Origin: Litomosoides sigmodontis
Taxonomy: Eukaryota; Nematoda; Chromadorea; Rhabditida; Onchocercidae
Direction of reading: 5' to 3'
Assembly (NCBI GenBank): GCA_963070105.1
Contig: OY718803.1
Span: 2,710,507-2,774,506, forward strand
DNA: 64,000 nt
Shown: one piece after another, positions 39,649 through 52,000 of the stretch
Position numbering within the stretch: position 1 is the first letter of the stretch
Layout of the letters: each line of letters starts with the position of its first letter
Made by a program: the position numbers and the translations under genes
Notes under the pieces: generated by a model
The model's database searches: none
Told to the model about the DNA's origin: nothing
The model's input: the letters and a program-made list of their open reading frames with translations, nothing else

Positions 39649-42600
39649 ATGACAAGTCACTATTTTTCAACTTATGTGGAAGATTTGGAACAAGTGAGCG
39701 AATTTTGCATTTAAAAGCAAAGAATTTTAATTTTTCGTATAATTTTTTACTAGAAATTTTAATAATTTGAAAAAATGTGTGATTGACATGTTACTATGTG
39801 TTTTTCAGGAACCTTTTGATGCGATCGACTTTGTGGAACGTTTAGCGTGGCGTTTAACGGGAGGTAAAGATGATATTAATGTTACAGATTTGAAAATAAA
39901 GTTTGAAGAGGAAATTGGCAATTTGCAATTGTTAAGCGATCAATTTCAAGTAACATTTTTGCTTTATTTTCTCTTTATTGAATTTTGAAATCCGAGGTTT
40001 TTAGATTTCTGGGCCGTGTTCTCTTGAAAATTCAAAATAAGCAAAGATGCGATAAAGTGGGGACTAATCCTCGTTAGAGTTTAAAAATTTGTAGTAATGG
40101 TAAAATATTAAAGCTATTATAGTCTAAAATAAGTTCCTTGGAACAGCAGTGTAGCAATGATAAACGCGAATATTTAAACATTCTGCACAAGCTTCATGAA
40201 CAAAATGCTGATGCTATGGATAAATTAAAGGTTAACAAATTCTTTCTAAATTTTGCTTATAGATATCCAATGGGTTTAAAGGTAGCATTGCTGACTTAGC
40301 GTACTTCTCTGAGGATTTTGTTTGGTCTTATTTTTCAGACAAAGATATTATCTTATGCAAATGTGTTCCAAAGTAACCTAACGAGATTGTTTTCATTTTG
40401 CTTTTTTGATTAATAGTAGTTATACCTCAAAATCGGTGTATTTACTTTAAAGTTAATGATTTGCAGCAATTAGATAGTACCATGCAGGCGGTCTCAACTA
40501 AAGTGGTACACTTGGGTGATCAATTGGAAAGTGTTCATTTACCACGTGCTCGTGCCAATGAAGCTTTACAGCTAATAAAACACTTCGATGAATTTTTAGC
40601 TGACCAACCTTTAAGTTCTGATATCTTCACTGACCCAGATAGGGTATTTTTTATCGTCATTTGAAAATATAAAAGAGAACAAATGAGTTTTAACTGTGCA
40701 AATTATCGTGCGTTTTGTGCGAGGTCTAAGTAGCGCAAGCTAATTTTTGAATTTCAGTTATTGGAATCTGCGGTTATGATCCAGAAGCTATCATCCATTT
40801 CGCAGGAATTGGCAAAAGATAAATACAGTAATGTACAAATTAGGATTGCTCATAAATACGATGAAATTGAGCGGTTAATGTTGGAAGAATTTGTGCGAGC
40901 TCATCGACAGGGTAATTGGGACAGAATGCATGAAATAGCTGCAATTTTGGCTGACTTTAAAGTAGGAGCTGTTGAAACTTATTGCTATTGCCTAGTGGTT
41001 GTCAACTATTTTCCCTAAATTTCGAATTTTTGAATTAAATTATTTATGGCTGATCACTGCATTGATTTTAAGGCACAATTATTAGCATGACGAATTGATA
41101 ACGAAGTCACCCAATAGATTTTAAAATTTCTACTTCAAGCACATTTATTATTTGAATGTAACATATATCCTTGTTTTGAGTTTTATTGAATGATATTTTT
41201 ATAGAAGAGTAAGTTGCGCATTGAGTTGTAAATTTAGGGCTACTCACAATGTTTGGATGCTTTCGTTGAGCATATGCAAATTAATGCTTTTCGTGGTGAC
41301 AACATCTTCGATGATATTTTATCACTTTGCCGCAAGACGCAACCAATGTTAAAAGAGATTTTCCCGAACCCTGACCAAGTGAAGTCAAAGTTGATTCTGA
41401 ACTTATTCCACGGGAAATTGCAGGTAAGTGTTGGTTGCCTATTCGATTCCGAATTTTTTTTGAATGTATTATTTGGATTTTCAATTTTTTCAGAAATGGG
41501 GAGTCTTTTTTGCTCTATTCCTTTGTGTTTCTTCAAGAAAAACCATAACTTACAGGAAGTCATTTCAACGAAGTTAAGTGATTCTGAAAATGATTTAGAA
41601 ATTTATTTGACAACAATGTATGATCTCTATTCCAAGTTTGTTTTTATTTGAAAATACTTTTGAATTTCCTACGTTTTTAGTTTCTTTTTTGATTTTTTTG
41701 GCAAAAGACAAATTATTAATTATTTATGTGATTTAATTAAAGAGGGAATTTCAGAACGCAAAAATTAGTGTCAAGTTTATTGGAATTACGGATTTCTGGA
41801 ACTGATCTTCAGTTCATGGATACATTAGTGCGGTCAGTGTTCGGACGTTATTTGGAAACTTATACTACGTATGTCTTCATTTTGCTTAACATTTCTTTAA
41901 ACTTATTAACAGCTACATTTGAGGAAAGGCAATGATGTGTATCAATGGACAATATAATATTTGAATTAGAAACTCAATGGACATTGTCTTAATTTATACA
42001 ATAGCTTCATAATTTCTTCAGAATTGAGAGGCAGTTTTTAACAGAGCAGTGCGGCGCTATCTTGAGTCGATTCTATGAATCGAAAAATCATCAAAAGAAA
42101 CAAATCCAAAGTGGTGGGTAAGTGGTTTGTTATGTTGCTCCAAATTTTGGTATTATCTCTTTGTTGCCCTTCAAAATGAAAGTGGTATCCGTAGCTAACT
42201 CATTTAGTTGTTTAAAATTTAAAGTAATTTTTTTGATGACTATGTTACTAGCATTATATTTCTTCATATTGTTTACACTTTTCCAACTCATTTTGTCGAT
42301 TAAACTTTTATACATGAAAAATATATATGAAATTAGGTTGCAAGACTTGAAACGTGATATTCAAGCAAGGTTGTTGAATGTTGAAACATATGGTGGTGAG
42401 ACGTTTTTGTCCGAAGAAGTAGCTATTAACATACTTCAAGAAACGAAGAATGCATTTCAACGCTGTCAATTGGTAACTTATCGTTCCAATTGATATTTAA
42501 TAACCTTACTGATGGATCTCTATTCAATCCAATTCAAGTTTTGTTGACGCATCATTATTCCTTGTATGTAAGCAGATGATATGGCAAATGAATCTCTATT

Positions 42601-44394
42601 ATTTGGAATCTCGTTTGTCTGCATTGTCTATTGTAAATCTTATTTACATATAGTTTTAGTTATGTGATAAAGATGAAGCGCCAAAAATGACAGAAACGAT
42701 ATTTGATATACTTTTGCGATTTTTGTACACTGAGCATTTGGATTATGCAATTGATCTTTCACTTGCAGGTGTGTATGGAGAGAACTTTTTATTTTTTTAA
42801 TGCATGCACCAGCATTTTTTTTCTTTTGATTGCAATCCATAATTTTTAGGAATATCATTAGCTGAACCAAAATCTGAGCCTCCTAATTATTTCTTTTCTG
42901 TTGTTCAACAAGCAGTAGCTATTACTCATCTTTTCCATAAGCAGTATGATGATTCCATCTTTCCATTTGTCAGGTAAGTTCAATTTACATCTTTCATGAT
43001 GGCCTTTCGCTCCTCTACTGTCTTCTACGATCTCAAAATTTCGAAAATTTAATTCAGGTTTACGTCCTTCAAGTAGCTTGCTAAGAATTTATTTTGCAGC
43101 AATACTCCTGTTGAGGATGTTTGTACACGAAAACGTGCTGACTGTCTACGGAATGTTGAAAATCGGATAAATCTTGGGCTTGAACGACAAATTAATGCTG
43201 TCGTTGGTTATATACGTTTCTTATTAACCAATGAACAGAAGAAGACTGATTTTCGTCCCGAAGATGAGAACCAAATGGTGACAGCCATGTCTAATGTTAG
43301 TTTTATCTCTTTCGAAATAGGAATGTGTTTTTCTTGATATAATTCTGTAAATTTTACAGAATAAACTTTTCAATAGTACGTAACTTTTCAATAATACATT
43401 GAAATATTTTTCATCACACTGCAGAATGTGTGAATGCGAAAATGCTCACTAAGTGATGCAATATTTGCAGTTAATTTTACAGAATTTAATACGGCGAGAA
43501 ATGATTGATAGTTCTAATTTATGTAAGAAAGCTTTTGTAGCGTACAACTGAATTTCTAGAGAACGTTACAATTTCCTCCCTTCATAATTTCCTCCTAATA
43601 TGAACTTTTCAGGCTTGTGCTCTTGTTGTCAAGTACTTGAATTTTGAAGTGCAGATAATTCGAGACAGCGTCGATGGAGGTAATTTATCCACACTGATGC
43701 TAGAATTTGGTCGTCGTTTCTATAAAGTTTTGTTGGCTCATATATATCAGTTTACGTATAATTCTCAAGGAGCTATGCTTTTACTGTGTGACATCAATGA
43801 GTATAGGTGGGTCCTTTTATTTTCATTTGGTAAAAAGTTGCCGTAACACTCTATATTGGAAGAGAAAAGTTTAGTGGTGAATAAGATCTTTTTGGATGCT
43901 TTATTTTGCCTTCCAAATTTAGCGGTTGTTTTCAGAGAAAGCTTTTATCATTAATTGTTACTGTAATGCATCTTGGCTATATACGAAGTTATAAAAACTT
44001 TTGAAAAAAGATATTGCTTGTCGAAGTATGAAACCTCTGACTTGAATTTAGAACAACTGGGTGTTTCAGAAAATGTATACTCAGTTGGAAAATTCCGGAA
44101 ATTGGAAAACAATTTGAAGCATTACATGCTCTTGCAAACCTTTTAGTTGTTGTGCCTGAGAATTTAAATGAAGCATGCTCATCGCAGTTATTGGTTAGTT
44201 GACAAGTTTTTAGAAGTACTTTGCAAAAAAAAAATATTCATCGCATCTTTGTAGCCTAAATATTTACACCGTTGGATACGTGAACATTTATTTTGTCCCT
44301 CTTGCAGATTGATACTGATAGAAGAATGGTTAATAGTTTCATACAACTTCGGATGGATTATCGAACGGCTAAATTACATTTAAATTTTATATAG
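39649..44394 (+). CDS. exoc-5: Exocyst complex component 5 (Sec10)
   Basis: Sixteen exons: 39649-39693, 39809-39949, 40123-40230, 40467-40643, 40758-40961, 41238-41423, 41556-41635, 41755-41868, 42022-42117, 42337-42472, 42660-42768, 42850-42973, 43100-43295, 43613-43806, 44052-44193, 44308-44394; 2139 bp, 712 aa, close to the roughly 708 aa of vertebrate EXOC5. Landmarks in order: EPFDAIDFVERLAWRLTGG, SLEQQC, ATKV-like STKVVHLGDQLESV, HEIAAILADFKGYSQCLDAF, FPNPDQVKSKLI, ILSRFYESKNHQKKQIQSGG, DFRPEDEN, LCDINEYR, LANLLVVVPENL and the ending QLRMDYRTAKLHLNFI. Sec10 is a core rod subunit of the octameric exocyst, which tethers secretory vesicles to the plasma membrane. N-terminal residues are coiled coil. 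The start codon follows a short upstream ORF that overlaps it. An AATAAA signal follows at 44591. No anomalies in the coding sequence. Confidence 0.97.
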
Positions 44395-44590
44395 CTGCTC
44401 AATCGAGGAATACATCAAATGGAATCGTTTTACGGGTGACGTGGTGAATTATGTTTGGATGGCACTAGTCTTCTACATCCGAATTTAAGAGTGACTTTAT
44501 GCTGAGGGATTTTGCAGTCTTGTATAATTGTATAGCAGATTTTCTTTCTATGTGACTTGTTTCAACATTTTAGGAATATACCTTTAACAT

Positions 44591-44596
44591 AATAAA
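44591..44596 (+). terminator. exoc-5: exoc-5 poly(A) signal AATAAA
   Basis: AATAAA about 200 bp after the exoc-5 stop codon, the first canonical signal there. Confidence 0.65.
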
Positions 44597-45589
44597 CTGG
44601 CTTATTTTGTATGCTTTACTCATTTCTCGTATTTACATTTTCTTGTAATTTAAAAATTCTATTTCTAGGTTAAAGTTAGGTTCTTGAATCACCATTTATG
44701 TTTATCCGCTGTGCGTATGTGATGCTTCGTATGTTCCTGAAATTATGGTCTGAGCCTTCTTATGAATTCTTCCGAAAATTGTGATTTTCAGCATTACGTA
44801 AGTATGTGCAATTTTAGAATTAAAAAGCGGGTTGGATTATCAAATCTTTCAGAAATACTTCGAATTTTCAACGTTCTACATTTGGGTTTTTGTGATATGC
44901 ATAAAATTTTGATTTCTTCAATTACGTTGTTAATGCAACGAGTGCTTTAACTCGTAAACCATTCATCACTGTGATTTTAGCTCTACCGATAAATTTTAAA
45001 AGGAATTATTTAGAAAATACCAGAAGTGAATGAATGTTCTTGTTAAATTTTGATTCCGATGAAAGAGTAGAGCTCAAAAATTCATTAGCAAACAAATGAC
45101 TATGGTTTAAGATGCAGAATTTTAATAGGGCAGTTTTTTAATTAAAAAATTATAGTAACATTGTTGGTAAAGATTTGCAATTTTTGATTGTGACATTTCC
45201 TTGTGTAGAATTTTTTGTCGAATTTTAACTCATTTTTCCTCCACCTACTGTGCTTCAAGATCAATCATTTTCTTATTGTGCTTGTTTTATGGATTGGCGA
45301 AATCTCTCTTGACATGAATTATTTATGCACATGGTTACTTCGAAACTAATCTCACACGTGTTCCTTTTGGACTAAACATCATCGTACTAATATCATGCAT
45401 ATTAAACTCTTACAAAATTGGCCTAAGGAAATATTCGATTGTCAGAAGAATGTTAGCATCTTTTCTAAAATACATTTGATTAAAATGTGGTAGTATTGTC
45501 TTTTTGTAGTAAATATGTATATTATCTTCTTTTTTTTAAAATGAGTTCAATTGTAATAACTTTAATTTCATAACGTTCGAATAATTGGA
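44597..45589. other. Intergenic region between exoc-5 and the RPAP3-like gene
   Basis: About 1 kb of AT-rich DNA with no supported gene. An apparent 62-codon frame at 44762-44950 has no recognisable features and I treat it as chance. The two flanking genes share a strand, but this gap is larger than a typical nematode operon spacer. Confidence 0.5.
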
Positions 45590-48500
45590 ATGGCTGAAAT
45601 AGAGTCAACAGCAAGTGAAGCAGAAGCAGAACGATATCGTTCCGAAGGCAATGAACATTTTCGCTCATTTCGTTACCATAATGCTATCAACAGTTATACA
45701 CGATCATTGGAATGTTATGAAACATCGTCGGTGCTGGCAAACAGAGCTCAGGCTTACCTGAATACCAAACAGTACATTTTTTTTTACAGTTTAATTCTCA
45801 TATGGCGAATTATTCGTGTTGTTCTTGTTTTTGGGTAAGTTATTGGAGTTAATAATGAAGTCGATGAGAAAGTAAGGGACATTTGAATTTGAGGGTTGGA
45901 ACTGATTTAATTGCTCTAATAACAGGATTATTTGAGATTTAAAAACTCAAAAAACCATTCAAGTCGTTTTGTTTTTGCTGGAGCAAATTTATTGGCATTT
46001 TCAACATTCTTGAATTTTAAGTTATGCTTGATTAGTCCTTTTCTTATTGTTTGATGAAGCTCATTATTTGCTTTACACTTATGTAAGGCACGATTATACA
46101 TGGTTTCATCATGATTAAACAAATTTTACGTTAAAAAAAAGAAGGCCAAATTTTATAGATACGAACGAGCCTTAATGGATTCTGCAAGAGCTTTGGAATT
46201 AGATGCAACGAACATAAAGGCACTATTCAGGTTAAGCTTCAACTTTCTTTTCGTTTCAGATTTTTTTTTATTTGAAATATTTGTTGTTAATTAAGTGACA
46301 TTGACGTTATAGTACTATTCATGTATCTTCATGACTTTATCTCACTGGAATTATTTTCATCCCTCTACCAATTATTTTGCTGTTTTTAGGGTTAATCCTA
46401 AAAGATACATCTGAAATAATCTTGATGCTGGGTGTATATTTAATTTTATTCATTCATTCACTTATTTAATTTGCTCAATTAATTTATTTCATTCATTTAT
46501 TTATTATATGATGTGAGCTTACCATTTCCCGTAACATAAGGCAGGATTTATTAGTAGCATGAAACCTATCCATATGAAGGAGTAGAATAGCTGTGCAATC
46601 TACTGAGTTCAAGTTTTAAGGTATGGAAAGGCATTGAAGCATTTGAATTTGTATGAAATCGCAGCTGAAATGATTTCAAAAATTGATTTAATTGATCAAA
46701 AGAACGAGGAAATCGCAAAGCTGAAGGAAAGTGTTCAAAACAAGGTATTTCCAGGAAATTTTTATGAAAATTTGATTTTTCAATGTTTCAGACAAGGCAA
46801 TCTGTTCGTTATCTTATTGTTATTCTGTTGTGCTAAGATGGGCTATGTGGAGTTATTGAAATTTTCCTTCATATGTATTTCTGGGATAGTTTTTCAATTT
46901 CTAATAACTTTTTATAAAAGTCAATATCTAATAGGTGTGTCGTTGCTTTTTCTTAAAGTTACTGCGAATCCGTTGTTTCAAAAGCACAACGGTTTATTAC
47001 ATGAAACTTAACCATAAATTTGTTTTAAAGCCTAATTGTGCGGAACTGAAGTTGTTATGTGGTGAGAGGGATGAATTCCTTCGTTCAAAAGTACCACTAA
47101 TGGAAATTAAAAATGTTGAGATAGTGAGAGTGGAATCTACTGACCCGATAATTCACGAAAACTCTGAGATGTCTCCCATGGTAAATAATTTAATTTTTCA
47201 ACCTCTCATTTACGAATGAAATTTGTTCGATAAACCAATCATCCTTTTTTGTTTCCTTTTCGCATTGATCACTTTCGAGTTATTGACTACCAGACATAAA
47301 CCTTCACATTCTAATTTCGCGTATGAATTTGTCTTTGATTCAATAAACAGCTCTAATTTTCTTTTGAATTTAAGTTCTACCACTTGTCAGCAATAAATGC
47401 TAGCTTTTTTATCAGGAGGAATTGTCGTCAGTGGAAATACCACCCCCTCCTACGACATCATACATCTTTATCTCTGATTTCCACAGACTTAAGAGCAAAC
47501 CGATAGCATTTGCTGAATACTTCTTGGTAAGCTATTGTCTCCAACTTTTTCCTTTTTTCGCTTTATTTTTGTGTATTTAATCTTTTTAAAAACTTAAATA
47601 TGTGCAAAATTTAAATAAATTATTTTTAACCAGTAGCTCACATTATCGTTCGGTTCAGTTGCTAAAAAAGTTTTCTCTTTCCTTCTATGTTTTGCAGCAA
47701 TTACCCCATCCCTTCATCGTTCATTATTATTTTTAGCGTTAAAAAAAAAAAAAGATAACATTGAAATCAATTCTTGCACACAGCAAAGCACTTCTACTTA
47801 AACATTGGTTTTTTCTTGATAAAAAAATATTGTGTGTTTTAGACGTAAAGTATTTTAAAATTATATCACTTTCCTTCAGTCAATTGATAAGAACCGCTAT
47901 GGCGAATTGTTTGATGAAATAATTGAAACCGAAATGATCAAGTGTTTAATAGTTGGTTTCGGTGACCTAGCCGATGAATCAAATATTCCTCAACTGTTAG
48001 AATGCTTGATTAAGCTAGCTGATGTTTCTCGAATTGATATTGCCGTATTGTTTTTGGATGAAGCTACTAAGAATGGTTTGTTTTTGTGATAATTTTTATG
48101 TAATTCTTGCTCACACACAAACTGATAATTGATAATCATAAAGGTGAAAACTACTACCACTACTACTACTATTGCTGAATACTAATAAATTGAAATACTA
48201 GCAAATTTTATTTTCATTTTTCAATATTAACCTATACAATGAAATGAGACCATTTTTTAAAATCTGGATTTTTTTTTGATATCACCTGACTTACTAAATA
48301 GTTAATGAAGAAATAGTTAATGAAGAAAAGGAGCACTTTTGTTGAAAATCAGAAGATAATTAACCATAAATCTCCTAGACAGCATACTAATTAAATTACT
48401 TTGCCAAATTTCCTTAATAAAAAATTAAAAAAGTACAAAGAGTAAGGGTTTGCCAAAAGAAATAAAAGTACAGGCACGTCACCACGCCTCACCAAATTAA

Positions 48501-49018
48501 AAAGTTTTTTTTCTCGCTCAAATTATTTCATAATTAAACAAATTTTATGTCTAATTAAAGAAAATTTTTCAAAATGCGACTGAACTTCTTCAGGTATGTA
48601 TGTATAAAATTGTTCTGGCATTTAATATTAGCATACTTTTAGATTAGATTAAAATTAACTAAATAGCGAATTAGTTACTGCTATTGGTAAATGCCGGTAA
48701 TTTGCTGAACTGTTTTATTTTTTTTTCTCTTCCCTTTCCTGTCTTTTCAGTTATTGTTTAATTATATTAGTACATCTTACTCATCGCCGTTATGATCCCA
48801 TCACATAAATGAAGAAGTACTTCCAGAGGAATTTCATTTTTGGTAGAATTCTATTTTAGTTATTCGTTGAAAAAAAATGGTTTATTCTTTATTCATTGCA
48901 AAATGATCATTATTTATTGTAATAGTTTGTGCTTTTTTCAGTGTTAAGAAAATTGATGGAGCGCTATGTGATAAATGAGGAACAGTTATCAATCCTGCGG
49001 GTGCTGTACACTTTATAA
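45590..49018 (+). CDS. TPR co-chaperone with RPAP3-type C-terminal domain (RPAP3/SPAG1-like)
   Basis: Seven exons: 45590-45771, 46159-46230, 46621-46744, 47031-47180, 47416-47526, 47880-48075, 48942-49018; 912 bp, 303 aa, phases consistent. Residues 12-110 form TPR repeats: AERYRSEGNEHFRSFRYHNA with INSYTRSLE, then NRAQAYLNTKQYERALMDSA, then ATNIKALFRYGKALKHL. This carboxylate-clamp-like TPR block (GNEHF N, NRA N, K and R positions) typically binds the EEVD tails of HSP90/HSP70. Residues about 190-303 (PPPPTTSYIFISDFHRLKSK, FAEYFL, YGELFDEIIE, RIDIAVLFLD) resemble the RPAP3 C-terminal domain that docks on the RUVBL ATPases in the R2TP complex. Vertebrate RPAP3 is about twice as long with two TPR blocks; SPAG1 has three. 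This protein has one TPR block, so orthology to RPAP3 rather than SPAG1 is inferred, not proven. Exon 4 has a weak acceptor (GTTTTAAAG). Confidence 0.85.
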
Positions 49019-52000
49019 TATTTATAAATAGTGAAATAGAATTTCAATCCATGTATTGTATAGCTTTCAACCAGATCAGCATAATGAAAAAATACTTTAA
49101 GGAATTAAATTTTTGAATTTTTTCCTTCATGTTTCATTTTTTTTTTCTTAACTTAAGGAGCAAACGCGCTCATAGCTATCATACATTTCTCATATTTCAA
49201 TGAATGATTGTTGATTTATTTGGTTGTTTGTTTTTTTATTTTTTGTTTTACAAGGCATTAATAAATGCAACAATCTTTTTTGTTTGTTCCCTTTTAAATC
49301 TTTCAAAACACAACAAAAAAAAACGATTATAAATTGATAATAGTCGAATTGAAAATTTCCGCAGCATCACTTCATAAATTCCTAGCAAAAAAAAATTAAA
49401 ATATTAGAGATGAGAATCAGTTGTTGTTGCTGTTGGCAAGTGAATTTGGAAGCAAATGATAAATGATCAATAAATATTAACAAACTAATGCACAATAAAT
49501 TTAATTCAATATTGCAGTGCAAATTTTGTGGCAATTTATTGATAATCAATCATATGACAGTCATATTTACTTAATTCAATCATTGAAGAATTTGTCGTTG
49601 TGCATGTGCTTTTTCACTTTGAAGATTTTTATGATAGCATTTTACCATTTCTTAGACCACAGAATTGCTCACTTTTTTACATTAGAAAATTATTTATTGC
49701 CTTTTTTTCGTTGCAAAAACGACGAAGCAACTAGTCATGAAAATATTTCTAATTTTCACTCACCTCTTACATCATGGCAACATGGTTTTAAATTTACACT
49801 TGTATTTTAAGAAGCTGAGCATTGTAGGGAAACCTAAATTTTGGTTTTTGGTTTTTAATTGCTGAATGTTTTCCGGTTGAATTATTATAAATTAATGAAA
49901 TTTCAAAATATGTCTCTTCTGCAGAAGTGAAATAGACAAATGTTGCACTAAATTTGATGCAAATTTTGAAATTTAAATGAAAGGAAAAGATTTATTTGAT
50001 TAACTAATGTCATATGAGATTTCGCAATGAAATATGAGGGAGTAGAAAGCTTGCAGTTTAAATAGTAGACGTGAAACGAATGAAGGAAGAGCAGTTAGCT
50101 GAAAAAATTAACAGTAGAAATGAATTTGAAATTTGAAAATGACGGGTATCGACGGCTGAAATTTGAAATTAAATAAAGTGAAATTTGAAAATTAAACATA
50201 AAAATAAATTGAAAAAATGGTAGCCTTCAGTGTTCCATGCAACAACGATGTGAAGTTGTTTAAATCAGTTATTTTCAAATTTAATAGAAATGATGCCCGC
50301 ACGTACGTCAAGTGTGTAGAATTATCCATGCTAATCATCAGCATGTTAGCATTCATCCGAAAATATTTTTTTAAGCTATCAATTAATTTAGTCACATAAA
50401 AATGCTCTTCTGTATTTTCGGTATCATAGCATTACTCTCACTTTTAATTTAAAAATGCTAATTTCAAACTATTGTAATAAATTTAAATAGTTCGCTTGTT
50501 ATTGTTAGTGTGCAAGGAAGTTTATTTCTATCTCACCTTGAAAAAAATAACTTGTCAAAATGAGGTCAAGGAGGATGATCAATGATCATGACCGTTGAGA
50601 GATTATGCTCCCTTGAGAGAGACTAAAGATTGTTTGACATTGGGAGGAACCAGCTTGAAGCCAAACATTTGCCAAAATTATTTTAATTTCGATTTTTGCT
50701 CATTTTGCTCAGTCGAATGTGTTTTATTCCTTCTAAACGATCTCTACAAAAATTTCCTCAAACTTCAAAGTGCAAAGCTAAAAGAGAAAGTGGTCATTTC
50801 GAAATTAAAAAAAAACAGCGTGAATCAATTAATTATGCCAAAAAAAAAATTTTTTTTTTTGAATATATCACTTTGGAGGAGAGAAAGAGTGAGAAAAATT
50901 TTAATTTATTTTTGCAAATTCCAGCAACTTATAGCAAATTTTCCTACTAAAATTATTGCAAAAAAAAGGAAAAAAACTTTTTTAAATCCTTTTTGAAATT
51001 ACAATTTTTATTGCTTGTTTGCCTCTATTATTACTTTATTGCTTTTTTTATTGCTTGTTTTCTTCAATTATCAATTTTTATTTAACATTTATGAAAAATA
51101 GAAAATTCAGCGTCTTCTTTTATTTGCACATTTTCAAGCTATATATTAAAAATTATTGTTGGGAAATGTGTGGGAGGAATACGAAAAGTGTGCAGCCTGA
51201 AAGAAACCTGTTGCTGAAATCGGATAACTTTGGTATATTTTAATTAATTTTATTAAAATTGCAGTGGCTTTTCCCACTCATATCAATCGCCATTTTTTTT
51301 TGCTACTAAAAACAAACACTCATTTTGTCGGTTTTTTTTTCTCAATCATTTTTATTAGTAGGATAAGGCTGAGAAATTTAGTAAAATGCTAATCTCATAA
51401 TGCTATGTTTAATTCAAATAAAATTATATTTTTAAATTTTAGTTTAAACTTCGATAAAAACAACAGGGATATTTTTCACAAATTTATCATTTACTATATC
51501 TTATGTCATCACGAATTAATTTCGTTTTCTTTTTTTAAAAAAAAAAAGTTTAATTTTTGTGTGAATTATTTTTTTTGAGCTTAGCTTACTTTTAAAATTT
51601 TACTGGGATTTTAAATTTTTTTACATTTTTATTTATCATTTTTTTTTAAACGTCAATTGTTTGAAGCAATGTGCTTTACTCAATTTTACTTCCGCAGCTT
51701 TTCACGCACGATGGATGATGAGAATGACGTTTAATCTGACCGCAACGTGGAAAATACCGCAATGGTAGCTAATCTGCATAATATAGCTTACTGATCTTAC
51801 CGCAATGCTGCTGCAGTGGACGGCTACCTTATCTTGAGCACTGAGCTTATCGTTAGTGATATTGAAGTGGTCTAAATCAGAAAGAATTTTACACAATGCG
51901 ATAGAGTGTAAATAAAATAAATTAGAATAAGTAATCTTAAATAAATTATAAAAAGAATAAAAGTGAAATTTTTTGAAAATATTTTAAATGACTAAAAATG

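Noticed and set aside
42122..42336. A hydrophobic N-terminal extension to exoc-5 exon 10 that looks like a membrane segment
   Set aside because: It is intron sequence between a consensus donor (GGTAAGTGG) and the acceptor at 42336; splicing restores the EXOC5 frame.
44597..45589. An exoc-5 / RPAP3-like operon
   Set aside because: Same strand, but a gap of about 1 kb from the poly(A) signal to the next ATG and no evident trans-splice acceptor just upstream of 45590 make this unsupported.
46745..47030. Possible membrane-protein coding between RPAP3-like exons 3 and 4
   Set aside because: Hydrophobic translation of an AT-rich intron; the exons on either side join in phase and read as a soluble protein.
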